NCBI GenBank assembly: GCA_905221605.1
Contig: CAJNDS010000690.1
Span: 1-64,000, forward strand
Length of the DNA: 64,000 nt
Source: Symbiodinium natans
Taxonomy: Eukaryota; Sar; Dinophyceae; Suessiales; Symbiodiniaceae
Reading direction: 5' to 3'
Below the pieces are notes generated by a model. The model did not search any database. It was given only the letters and a program-made list of their open reading frames with translations, and was not told where the DNA came from. The position numbers and the translations under genes are program-made. This document shows positions 41,411-54,200 of the stretch, piece after piece (position 1 is the stretch's first letter; each line of letters opens with the position of its first letter).

Positions 41411-42270
41411 ACCCCCCCTCCCCCCCCCCTCCCCCCCAACTTTTTAAGCCGTGCAAGCTTGCTTCAAGGCATATGGCTTGTTTTGAAACCCATCATGCGA
41501 GCATTGTGTTTGCAAATGGGGAGCTGCGCCCCCTCCACAGCCCCCCCGCTGTTTTAAACCGTGCAAGCTTGCAAAAGGCAATTCACCCTTTCTGGAAACC
41601 ATCATGCGGGCATTGTGCTTGCAAGCTTGCTTCAAGGAATCTGACTCTTGTTGAAACCCATCTTTGCAAATGCGGGGGGGTGGGGGGTGCGCGTCCCCCC
41701 AACCCACCCGTTTTTTCAAGAAGCTTGCTTCAAGGCATATGATTCTTTTTGAAACCCATCATGGGAGCATTACGTTTGCGAATGGGGGGGGGGGGGCAAA
41801 AGGCCGGAGCCTCAGCAGTCCTGGGTTAAAAAGGGGGGGGGGGGGGCAAAATCATTAAGAATTCGAGCAAAATCAATAATGCCAAAGAAAACGGAGCCAA
41901 AATTAAGACGAGTTCGAGCAAAATCAAGAAATTTCCACACATTAAGAAAAAAGCACATGATCCTGTTCAAATATGAAGGGGGTACAGGTTTTTCTGAGGG
42001 AAAACCAAGGAAACGGAGCAAAGATTGAGAAGGATTCGAGCAAAATTAGTAAGAAACCCTACGAACGGTAGTATGTTCGAGCAAATGAATAAAAAATCCT
42101 ATATGAACATATGGAGGGAATGGAGGGTTTCCTAGGAAAAACTAAGAAAATTGACCTCTCCTAGCCAAAAACCTAAGGAAGCGGAGGATTCCCTCTCAAA
42201 ATATAGAGGGAATAGAGGTTTTCCTTAGGAAAAACCAAGGAAACGCACCGTTAATTATTTCTTGATCCCA
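41411..42270. repeat. Dispersed repeat with GGGG/CCCC runs
   Basis: Units of AAGCTTGCTTCAAGG, GAAACCCATCATG and GCATTGTGTTTGCAAATGGG recur at about 41,450, 41,570, 41,620 and 41,730, broken by C or G homopolymers. AAAATATAGAGGGAATAGAG-like units follow at 42,100-42,240. Similar sequence occurs at 60,300-60,710. Confidence 0.7.
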
Positions 42271-44105
42271 AAGAAGTGTTTTTTGATCCCCAGAAATACA
42301 GTATTTTTTGACCCTAAATATTTTTTTGATCTCATACCCAGACCTTCCCATGCTACCGAAGCACGGAGAGAACTGTGTCGGTAAATGCGTGCTTTCTCTC
42401 ATCACATCTGTGACGGTGCCAGAGTAGTGGGGTTTTCCAGATTACTTTTGGCCTGTCCATAACAGGTCCTACAAGTGCAATTGCTGTTCCTGCGGCCGCT
42501 GTTGCTCTTTGTTCTTCATTGTCTTCTGTCCCTTGTCTTCTGTTGTGTTACTGGCACATCAGGCAGTGCTAGTGGCGGCTGCGAGCTAAGCATTTCTTCA
42601 TGTGCCACCGAAAACTCCTGCAGCAAAGCGTGCAAACCTGAATCCAGGGGATGCGGCGCCCAATGAAAATAGCGATCCAGTGAAGAAGGCCAGGGAGTTT
42701 CGCGGTTGCGCGTAGCATGTTTCTTGACCCTCATCGAAACACAGGGCCAGCACAGACTGAGCAGGTAGAGGAGCTATCGGCATCTGAGGTCTCACCCCCA
42801 GAGGTGACAAAAGAGCATGAAAAATCTGTGGCACTGGTGGGATTCAGCTTTAACAAGTTTTTTCCAACCCTAAACCCTCAACCCTCAACCCTAAACTACC
42901 CTACTCCACGGCCGCGTACTTTGTGTGCTGCAAGGCAAGACCTTCATCCGAGACCCGCGTGGCCTCCTTGGCATTGTTGCTCGAGAGCTTATCTGCAGAT
43001 ACATGCGACCTTCGCAAGGCATCCGGCGCGTCTGGAGGCTCCGATGCAATGTCCGGGAAGGCCGCCGCAACACCTTTGCGTGCTAAATTCTAGCATATAG
43101 GCCTCTAGAATGTTATGTAGTGGCATCCAGAAGATCTGTCCACAGTACCGGGTTTTGTGCACCATTATTGCGCATCTTTCAGAGTGATCCATTATATCGT
43201 ATTTAGTATTGCATTTTATTAAATATTCTGATTCAACATTACATGACCAAGTACAGTATTGTCATAAATTATGTTCTTAAGCCATCAAACCGAACCGGCC
43301 CCGGCCATGCATCTTTGTACTGGTCGTGGTGCCTGCAAAAGGTTGACTATGCCTCTGCACGAAAACCCCACTCATAACAACCTCGAAGCCTTTCAACAGA
43401 AGCATTTCGAAAACGCTGGCACCACATCGCACTCTTCTGTTTCCATGATGGGTGTACCCCGAATATGATCCAAAAGCACTACTCTAATCCTTCTTGAAAT
43501 GTTCCCCGATGCAGGAGCCTCTCCATTCTCCCAAGACACTGCTACGGTATTAAAGCTGCTGCAACTCAGAGAAGAAGTGCAACTGCTCACCTGTTCTATC
43601 CTGTCTTGTTTCCAACTATGTCATTGACTTTCGCTGCGTATGGCAGGTCTCACCTTTCATGGCCCAGGCTTTGCGTGACGACAGTTTCAGCAGACCTTGA
43701 CCCATGACTCCGGCGTTTCGCTCGACTCGATGTAGACTCACGCGATGGGCGCCGCATGGGTGACAGGTTATTGCCGAAGCCTGCAGGGATCGTCCCAAGG
43801 CTTCGGTGCGTTTCTCAGATGAAGTTGTACTGTGCGTTGTCTTGAATGGAGGAAGCTGGCACAAATGCACCATCCCGCGAAGAGGCATCATGATTTCCCC
43901 TTTGCCTAGGGAGTGCCCTTACAAGTGAAAGACAAGCCGAGAAGCATTGGAGGTTCCGTCCGCTCCAAGTTACTTTCGGCTTCGGAGGCGCCAGCGCAGC
44001 CAGCGCAGAATCCACCTGCAAAATGGATCAGCGTGCTGCCTGTTCAGGAATGGAAGTGTGGATGAGGAGTATGCCATTTCGGCATGGGCTTTCTGAAGCT
44101 TGTGT
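42271..44105. other. Host DNA without a recognised gene
   Basis: Several short frames with natural-looking stretches exist, such as ATVLKLLQLREEVQLL on plus near 43,545, but none could be assigned. A short degenerate CCCTAAAC/CCTCAACC run lies at 42,868-42,898. Confidence 0.35.
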
Positions 44106-44906
<801 letters not shown>

Positions 44907-45579
44907 GCAGTGCCAGTACTCAAAAAGATTCTTCGTATCTTGGGTGCCACATCATTTGCGCCAGGTTGTAGTGACCTCAAACACTCCGACTTCTTTCGCG
45001 CGTGGGAAGGGCCCTACACCTGCAGCCGCCACGCGGCAGCATCTTCATCCCAAGCATGAAAGCGAGACTGAACATGAAGGCTTCACCCATGGGTGGGTGA
45101 CGGACGTATTTCCAGATCCCAGCTCAACGCATTGGCGGCTAGAGCTGCCTTTGTGATACACAAGTGTCATCTGAGGCCGCCAGCGGATTTTGCCCGGTTC
45201 CCACAGGATAGTTTCGCCATGCCGTGCGGATGTCAGGCCAGTTATCTGATCTGGCCCGAGGCAGCAACCTGAGTCGAATCGCGCGCGCTCTGGAGCAGCT
45301 AGCCATGAGGCATGGGCGATGGGATCAAGTAGAGCGATGCAAGACGTGCAATGGATGTGCAACGCCAGCATGGTAGTAGATGTAGTAGTCGCTTTAGTCA
45401 CTTGACCACCGGTGGCCATAGCCTTAGTTGGATCAAGTCCTCGTCGTTCCTGCTTTTTGCTGCGGCCCTCGCCACTCCGCTGCAGTGCTGTGAAGGACAC
45501 GTGGATACGCGGATACACGGAAGGCATAAAACACAAACAAACATCAAGTTTCCTGTGCCAAGGTCTTCCTGTTGCCGCC
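44907..45579. other. Upstream region of the DIB1 gene
   Basis: No coding domain. The 60 bases before the DIB1 ATG contain CCAAG|GTC at about 45,560, a possible AG acceptor for the spliced leader. Confidence 0.4.
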
Positions 45580-46791
45580 ATGTCTTTCATGCTTCCGCAT
45601 CTTCACTCCGGCTGGGCTGTGGACCAGGCCATCCTGAGCGCCTCGGCTTGGGCACGCCTTGGGTGGGGGGGGGGAGGGCGGGGGGCATCTTGGGAGGTTT
45701 GGCATCGCAATTGGATGCTGGGATTTCATTTTTCATGCATCTCATATTTGACTATGTTAGTGTGTGTGTGTCATAATATTACTACCTATCGTATCTTGTG
45801 CAATAGATATTATACATATAACCATATAGGTTCATCTTTTCATTACAGCCGTTCCCTTAGGAAGCTCCTAGGATCTCCGCAGCCCAGGTGAAGAGGAGCG
45901 TCTCGTCATCATCCGCTTCGGGCACGACTATGATTCGGAGTGCATGAAGCCCCTTGGCAGTTCACAGTCCGAAGCCGGGCGTGCCCCTCCATCCCCAGCA
46001 GATCGATGGCTACATTCATGGCATGTGGAACCAATACAACAGTTAGTGACTCTTGTTCAGACCTTTGCATTGGCTGCAAGGATGGACGAGATCCTGTACT
46101 CGGTAGCTGCAGCTCACCTGCAACGACAGCTAAAGCTGCCAGCTTCTCCGTGACTTGCAATCTTGAAAGGAGAAGATCAAGAGCTTTGCCATCATCTACC
46201 TTGTGGATGTGAAGGAGGTGCCAGACTTCAACACCATGTACGAGTGCCGTGGCCAGTTGTTGAAGTGCTTGGTGTGGTGGATTGTGGTGGCCTTCTTCTG
46301 GATGGCCGCATCGCCAAGTGATACACCCAAATCCATGTCCACCCAGGCTCTACGACCCCGTCACGGTCATGTTTTTCTTCCGCAACAAGCACATGATGAT
46401 TGACTTGGGAACAGGCACGGCCGCCAACTTCCTGATCTGGCCTTCGGCTGTTTTTGATGGCGTACTGCTCCCAAGGAAACAACAACAAAGTGAACTGGGC
46501 CATGAATGACAAGCAGGCCTTCATGGTGCTTGCTCAGTTGAAGCTGCTGCATTCTGAGTACCCGTTTGACAACAGGAGTTCATTGACATCGTGGAGACGA
46601 TCTATCGCGGTGCCCGCAAGGGAAGAGGTCTGGTGATGTCGCCCAAGGACGTGCCACCAACATCGCTTTCTAGGATTCGGCGAGTTTGTGCTGGGATAAT
46701 TTACGCGCGTAGGCATGGAAGGTTATCCCTGCTGTATGTGTCCTAGCCACCAGCGCTTGCGCAGGACTACTGTACGAAGTACAGGTACTAA
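45580..46791 (+). CDS. DIB1: DIB1/DIM1, U5 snRNP 15-kDa thioredoxin-like protein
   Basis: Complete eight-exon gene for the thioredoxin-fold protein of the U4/U6.U5 tri-snRNP (human TXNL4A), needed for spliceosome activation. Exons: 45580-45637 (MSFMLPHLHSGWAVDQAIL), 45888-45948 (EEERLVIIRFGHDYDSECM), 46081-46108 (MDEILYSVA), 46170-46243 (EKIKSFAIIYLVDVKEVPDF), 46347-46414 (LYDPVTVMFFFRNKHMMIDL), 46476-46516 (NNNKVNWAMNDKQ), 46576 to about 46647 (EFIDIVETIYRGARKGRG) and about 46765-46791 (DYCTKYRY, stop TAA). Joined length is about 142 residues, the normal size. Five introns begin GC, one begins GT, and the last donor is ambiguous (GA or GT). All exons are intact, so the gene looks functional. 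Confidence 0.96.
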
Positions 46792-49700
46792 GCCACCGTC
46801 CGACGCTCCGCAGCAGAGATGATCAGAGCGATAGCTGGTCACGAAATCGAGTGGAGCTAGGCTTGGGTTGTGTCAAGTTGTGGGGTGGGGGGGGGGGGTG
46901 AATACTACTGGGCTCTTTTTGGCCGGGGGAGTTTGCGATGTTGCTTCGAAGCTGTTTCTGTGGGCTCGAGGGTTGGGCGGAGAGGCTTTCCTGCGGAAGC
47001 ATAGAGCCTGGCCTGCTGTGTGCAAGAGGGTCGAAATTCGAAACAAGTCCTGTCTGAGGCAGATCTGGAAGTTGAGAGGCATCAGAGCCGCCTCTCGACG
47101 AGGTATGTCTGTGGCCACAGGGGCTCAATCCACTGCATGTTGCCGGGACTGATTGATTCCTAACATGAATGTACCGTGTACGTAACAAAACTTGTTGAGC
47201 ACCGAAGTAGTGGATTCTTAGGTAGGGCCGTCGGGCCAGATGGGCCGGATGCATGCAGGCTTCTAGGCTCATAGGCTCATGAGCAGTCCGAATATGCTGC
47301 TGCGCCCACTTCCAGATTTGCCAAGAGCCACACCGAGGCCCAGGTGGATTTTGTGCCTTGTACTGTAAATCACTGTTCTTTCCGAATATCAGCTGCCCAA
47401 AGCCGCACAGGACAGAAGGTCCCACTTGAATCTGACCGCGTGCTGCAAAAAAGGGGGCTGACCGAAGACTGGCCGCATTGACGAATGGATCTTCGCGGGC
47501 GCTGCCCTTCGAAGCCTTATAAGTTGAGTTGACAGGCTTGCCGAACATGCCCCGCTGGAAGCCCTGTCGCTCCTTTTGCGTGCAGCAGCCTTGGAAACAG
47601 AGCATCACACACCATCACGAGCAGAATGCACCCACAGCCCACAGCGTGTGTGTGGTGGCATTCTCATCAGCTACCCAGGCCCTAGCACTTCTCGAAAAGG
47701 TGCGCGTCTCGTTCATTATCTGGTACAACCCGTTCCGCTGTTGCTTTTGAAGTTTGGACCTGCTGCCTTTGGCCATCCATGCGCGACTGTGAAGCTGCTT
47801 TCGACATGCCGACATTTGACAACATATGAGGCTCTTAAAGTGTCCTTGGATGATGACCAGATGGGCGCACCCTTGCGGGGACCCCACACGGAAGTGCCGT
47901 TTGCATCAGCAGACTGCTGTAGACACAGACACTTAAGCAGCATCCCATGGTGAACAACGCAAGGCGGGGCGACTTCTTTAGAACGTTGGCTTCTGCTGAA
48001 GAGGCGTGCAGCTTGAAACGGTGGTTGTTCATACATGATTCCTCAAGTAAGACTATGACGATGACTCTTTCTTGCATGTCTTGTCACCTTGGTTGCCCTG
48101 CGAGCTCTTGAGGTCGAGAAGCAACTCAAGGCTGCAGCCTCCACAGAGTTCGGCACCTACAGTGGGCCAAGGTGGCATAGCTGGCCTCAATGCACAGTTC
48201 TGCGAGGTCAGCAGCGGCTCAGCCCAACCGTGCCATCTTCGAGCCGCTTCCTCAGCCTGGCAGTTATTATGATGATGATGATGATTATGATGTCCATTCT
48301 AGAAATCTTTATGTAAATGTAGACCTCAGAGATCTTGCAGTTGCATCAGGCAAGTTCTAAGCGGAGAGTCGCAAGACGCCTGTCGACAGGTCTGCCGTGC
48401 AGCACGCGAAAGACGCTGCGGTGAGCTCCAAAGACAGAGAGGGATTTCATGGGTTTCTTCTGCCCACAAGCACTCGTCGCCCGCTGCCGAGGTAGTTCTT
48501 TCCAAGGGCCACGAGGCGCACCGAAGCCCCAGGGCAGATGAGTAGGTTTCGGGGTTTGGGGGATTTGGGGAGTACGGGTTTTACATCATAGCCAGGAGAG
48601 GTCTAGGGCATTAGGGGATTAGGGTTTAATTCGGGTGTAGGGGTGTGAATGTGCAAAAAGAAGGGTGTGAATGTGCAGTGAGTCACATGTTTCGCAATGC
48701 AAACAGATGCTTGCACCTGCAGCCGTTGTGACAAAGAGAGCCGGGAAGGGTAGCCTCTCGCTGTTGACGTCGCTGTCCGCTGGACCAGGAATATGAACAC
48801 GACGATGGGGTGGGGTTTTATGTGAAATATCTGTGTGTGTACACAAATTAAATGTTAGCTGTACTGATGTGGTATCTTGAATGATACGTAGCTTCATATG
48901 CAGTTTCTTTTTACATGTACGCAAGTATATATATATGTATATATATATGCATGCGGGGTATACGTGCTGGTTGAGGAAGGTCTCTCAGGAAGTAGTGCGA
49001 CTTTGTTGGGCAGAAGATCAGGGGAGAGATGGGCAGCTGAGGTCATGGCAACAATTGGCCCCATATCACCACAACACGCAGGTCGCCCTGCTTTGCTTAG
49101 GATGGAGTCCAGGGGCACCAATCGCATGCGCCATTGCTCTGACTACACTGGCACTCTTTCCGTGGCTCTTTTGCCATGGTCCAAATCAAACCCAGGGGGC
49201 CGCAGGAGATAATGTTCAAAAGCAGCAGTTGCTCGGAATGTGCCAGGCTACCAAATAGAAGAGCTGGACGTGGAGTCGCGTGGTGTCTTGGCTGCTAAGG
49301 CAAAGTGATTGTGCATGGTTGTGTTCTGATGTGTTCAGCGCGCGTGCCATCCACAAGCTTGTCTACGTAGATACAGGCTCCACATGGCTTCAGAAAGCAC
49401 ATTACATTGCGCTCTGAAACCGTAACCGGATGCTGGAGCGGGTCCATAGCACGACACTTGACCACGGCGGCTTCTAGATGAACTGCGGCATTGAGGTGAG
49501 AATGGAGGGACTAGCGATGACGTCGAAGTAAGTGGAGACGACTCCAGCGAAGCCTCAGACATAGCACCTCGGCAAATGGGCCTCAGAATCAGTTGATTGC
49601 GACGGTCGTCCCGTGGCCCGCCGTTTGTCACGCCAGCTGGAACCAGGTCGCGGACATCGAGAGTATGTGCAGCGGAATGCTGCATCCTGACGACAGCAGC

Positions 49701-51038
49701 TTTCTGGCATTTGGTTCCGAAGGTTCTAGCCTAGAGGCCTACAGAGCCTCTAGGCGCTAAATACAAGCGCGACGCGACCTGGCGAATCCTGGCAAGCCTG
49801 TTCGTTCCGCGTTGCCTTGTTGACTCCTCTGATTATAATTAAGGCATGCACAAGCCCCCGAGCTGCAATTGGCGGCAATTGTTTGCTTGTTGCGCAACGT
49901 CGAGGTCAGCTTGCCTACAGGAATGCGTCATGTCGACTTGCTGTAGCTGGTATTAAGGTACTGGTACGAAACCACTGTGCGGCTGAGATGTATCTTCTTC
50001 GTGTGCCTGATCTGAAGACCAGAAGTCTCCGGACCCTTGTTGTCAAAACACTGGGCTGCTGCCCTTGATTGAAGTCTTCAAAGGTTTTTCTCTTTGGCGA
50101 TGGTGCTGGCTATTGCCCTGGGCGCCACGACCGAGTGTTTCTTCGCCTTGCTCGCCACCCCACCGTCGCAGGCACAACGTGATCACATGGTTCTTGCTTG
50201 TGTTCGGTTTTGGGACTTCTTTGGATTCTCTGAGCCAAGTAGATGCCAAGCCTTGCACCCCCGGACCTCGCAGGGTTTGACGCCTGGAGACACTCGGCTG
50301 CCGGGTTCGGGCTGGGATGAGAGCTTGTGAACTTGCATGCCCAGCACGACTCTTCGATTTGTTGATGGCATGTTCAGAAGCCGCACCATGTGTCGAAGAG
50401 AGCGCTTCGATTGAGGTAGTAATCGGCTGCGTGAGACATGACTGCAACGAGGGCATTTCTCTTTCTCTCTCTCTTTCTCAGACCAGTCGGGTCTCACCAT
50501 TCCTAGATTCCAGATGCAGTGAGACAATCCCTGCGTTTTGGCGACAAGGGTGGTTCCGGTCCTTTTGCTGGCCTGTGCAATTTACGTGGACGAGTGCATA
50601 GATATGGGGCCGCTTGGCCGAAATCTTGCACGTAGAAAAGTTGAGAACCTGTCAGTATGATGGCCCTGCAAGCCAGAGACGTTTCAAAGTTATGAAATCC
50701 TGCTTGACAGCCGTCTGCTTGCAAGAGGTGTTCATGTATACTTGTGGAATTCGGATTAAGAAGGCACGGCCTCCGTCACCGCGATTAGACGCTGAGAAGC
50801 TGTCTTGTGTCTGGAGTTTCATGTGCCAACGCTGTATCCCACTTGTGGGATGTGTCACGTGGAGCGGAGCATCAGTGAGTCGAAAGCAATAAAGCTCAGG
50901 CTGGATGCCGCCGACCGGCCTTCGTTTGGGCTGTTCAGGCGCGCCTCACTGGTGCTGGATGGGGAGTGAAGGTTCGGATGTCTTGGGAATCCTTCAAAGA
51001 GAATGACGGCCACACTTCGCTGAACCCATGCTGCATGA
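46792..51038. other. Host DNA without a recognised gene
   Basis: Frames such as 46,823-47,608 on minus and 50,094-50,330 on plus contain short natural-looking stretches (ALRALEVEKQLKAAASTEF near 48,095 on plus), but no family is recognised. Small features: GATGAT run near 48,268, tandem GGGTGTGAATGTGCA near 48,644-48,678, pyrimidine run near 50,458. Confidence 0.35.
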
Positions 51039-51043
51039 CAATG
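51039..51043. other. Target site duplication CAATG, left copy
   Basis: CAATG directly precedes the left LTR and recurs directly after the right LTR at 59,922-59,926. A 5-bp duplication is normal for LTR elements. Confidence 0.92.
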
Positions 51044-51266
51044 TGCAGCGGGGGTAGCTGCAATGGAGCGTATCGGGCTTCCACACAAAGGTTTCAGCGG
51101 TTCAACCAAACCAGCAGACGTGCACAACGCACGGGATGTTTTCACGGTGCTCCACGCACGCGTAACGATGGCTCGGTTCAGCCAACATCCAAAAGGGGCC
51201 CCTTCAGATGAGCCTATAGCAACGAGCATGCTGCTGATCAACCAGACCTAAATCATACCTGTTGCA
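51044..51266 (-). repeat. 3' LTR of the Copia element
   Basis: 223 bp, from TGCAGC to GTTGCA on plus, matching 59,699-59,921. The last about 20 codons of the polyprotein and its TGA stop (51,204) lie inside it. Confidence 0.96.
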
Positions 51267-54200
51267 CCAACCCCAAAAAAGGTCAGCAGCATCACAGGTT
51301 GCATCGTCAAGAGGGGCCGCTAAGTGCTTTTGCACTGTTCCTACAGCAGAGCGTCCAGCACGTTTGCTCTTCTTAGCAGACGTGAATGAGGGGTCGTACT
51401 TTATACACCAATGCCCTGTTCTCAGGAACTGTAGCAAACCTTCACGGCAATCAGCTCGCTTCTTCGTGAGGGCGTCCGCCAAGTCGTAGTCGCTTGCCAG
51501 CCATCTCAATTCGCAGGCTGCACGTTGGAGATTTCCACGAAGTTGGAAAGCTTGCAATGCCGCTCTCATGTTTGACAGTCCCAGCAATGGGCTCTCATTC
51601 ACCTCCACCGCATCGTAACCGCCCTTGCTGTCGGTGCACAGGATGCCCTTGATGCCCAAGATCTGCTTCTCCACGACTTCCACGAGATCTTGCCGTAGGG
51701 GACGTTCAGCATCTGGTCCTGCTGCACCATGAAGTTCAGACCACAAGAGCCTTGCTCGGAAATTGTGGTCCTCCGCCTCCAAGATGGACTGGACCTCTGC
51801 ATCGTTGCTCCCGATGGCCTTCCGCTTCAGTTTCCATGTTCGCCACCCAATCAGGGACATGGGGCACACACATCCAGTGACGCTCTCTGGGCCGGAGATG
51901 AGGGTCACCAATCCACCCGTTGAGTCTCCCTTTGGCCGATTCGCATGCGCCTGGTCGCCCATGGATATGAAGACCACATCACGCCAGTGCTTTGCCTTCG
52001 GAAACTTCTGAAACGTCAAGGTGAAGGGCTCGTTCCGAGTCTCGGAGATCAGCTGCTGAATCTCCCTCGCGGTCTCCATGGTTCCATGCGTCACCAGATC
52101 TGTCAACAGCAGATTGCATCGTGCACATACTTGAGGTTGCGATTGCACGGCCACCCATTGTAGCGCGCCCAGAGATGCCCTGCAAGCCTCTATGTCCTTC
52201 TTGCAGAGAACCTCGTTGGAACGTAGACGATCCGGTTCGATGTCCACATCCATGAGGCCTTCGATGTAGTAGCCTTGATCCACCACAATCTTATTGAAGC
52301 CGTTCTCGTCTTTCTTGGTGGTGACGTCGGTGCCAGCATGGCGATACGATCCTGTTTTGGTCATTCCCCACTTGTAGGCCTTGTTGATCTTCTCCTTAAT
52401 CTCCAGCCATTCAGGGGAGTTGTCGCCAATACGATGGAAATCATCAACATGTCCGCCCATGGCGCCGATCACTTTGGCATGTTCTCCATCGCGGTGTAGT
52501 TTTGACAACCATATCCACAGGCACCGTTCTCCAAGGACAGGCTGAGCACCCAGGCTGACCAACATCTTGTGCAATGACAGCCATAACCCCCTCGGCGCCG
52601 TCGTGCTGCCATAGATGTTCCGAAGTACGCGCATCACGCCCTCGGACCCAATACCCAAAGCATCTCTGAGTTCTTGAACACCAGTCGTCCACAACTCCTG
52701 ATCGGCCTCGGTGGGTTGAGTCTGGAGGAAAGCCGTCGCCAGGTCCAAGCCTTCTAGGTCCCACTGCGAGTCTGCTGCCATAGCATACAGGAGATTCCTT
52801 CCCAGCATGGACTGCACAGGGCTCGCAGTCTTGAATGTGGGATCCAGCAAACTGGGATGTTGAAATCCAAGAAGAACAATCCTGGCCTTGGCCTTCTTCA
52901 ACCCATCACTGGTATGCACCGACTGTGGGTTCTCGTGACTGTCGCGTACTGCTTCTTCTTGGTCTTCAGGTGGCACCAGCTTCCATGTCAGGACCCATCG
53001 TGCCTTGACTATCCTCTTGGAATCCACCGCTCGGCGCACCTCCTCGTCGTTCAAGCACTTGCGCACTGCCTCATTCTGGATGAACGACGATACTTCCTTG
53101 GTTTTGGCTCGGTTGAACAACTTCTTCTCCCCTTCAGGCAATCGAGCCATCACCACCTCTGAATCCTTCATCTTCTTCACTAGGTACATCACGGGATCAC
53201 GCTCCAGGAACCTGCGTTGCCGGTTCGACTGCGGTGGTTCAAGATCGAATTCAATCTTCATGAACTCTTCGGTTTCCTGGAAGGCCGAGAAGATGTCGAT
53301 GGTGTCTTGGGGCTCCTCGGTTGCGGTGTAGAGCTCTTCCACCCATGTGAGTTCGGCTTTATGCTTCTTTGGCTCCGAGCCCTCGTAGTCGTTGACGGTC
53401 TCTTCCAAAGGTCGTGTTGGGGTAGTAGATGACGTAGCCGCTGGGGTTGTACCCCCTTCTGCGGATGAAGAAGCCGTGATCGTAGTTTTTCGAGAGACCC
53501 TTCTCGTCGGCATCACTAAGGTACTGGAATCCGGAGCCCTGGGTAGTTCCGGCAGTTCCACTTCATCTTCTTGTGGAGCCTGGTCGACAATGTCATGATA
53601 CTCGCGGCGAGGTAGAACATCAGCCAGCGTTCTCCACGTGGATGATCGATCCTCCCCGGAGGTCTCATACTGGAAGCGCTCCGTCTCAGTCACTGGCCTC
53701 ACCGAGTGCACTGAGCACCTCAGCAATTGTGATCCCACCAGGACCCAGACTACATGTCGACGATCATCGGAGGGATCTTGGTGAGGTAGTACTTCATGGA
53801 ACACCACTCTGCCAGGTCCTATCCAGTGGGGCCTTCCCGATTTCTTGAAGCCTCCCCTTGGCCCCTTGAACTGGTGTTGAGGCCAAACCTTGCGCCACAC
53901 CTTCACCAGGTCCATGGGAGCAAACTGTCGTACAGGTTGCCTCACCGTTGTGTTGCCAAGCTTGGAGAGCACACGCTTTGCCCTCGAACTCCTCGCAATC
54001 TCCTCCGCCTTGCGGCGCGCTTGCACAAGCCTGACAAACTCATCCTGGTAGTTGGCGGTCTCGAAGGTCCGAACGTCTTCGTCCGTCAGGGAGTATTCCC
54101 GGCCAAAAGCCCACTGGTATGAGGTGAATCCAGCGGTGTACTCCGTCGCATTCAATGCCGAGGCAGCGAGGATCAACGTCAACTGCAAGGCCTGTTCTTG

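Noticed and set aside
46823-47608. 261-codon minus-strand frame
   Set aside because: Some natural-looking stretches but no recognised family and no exon support.
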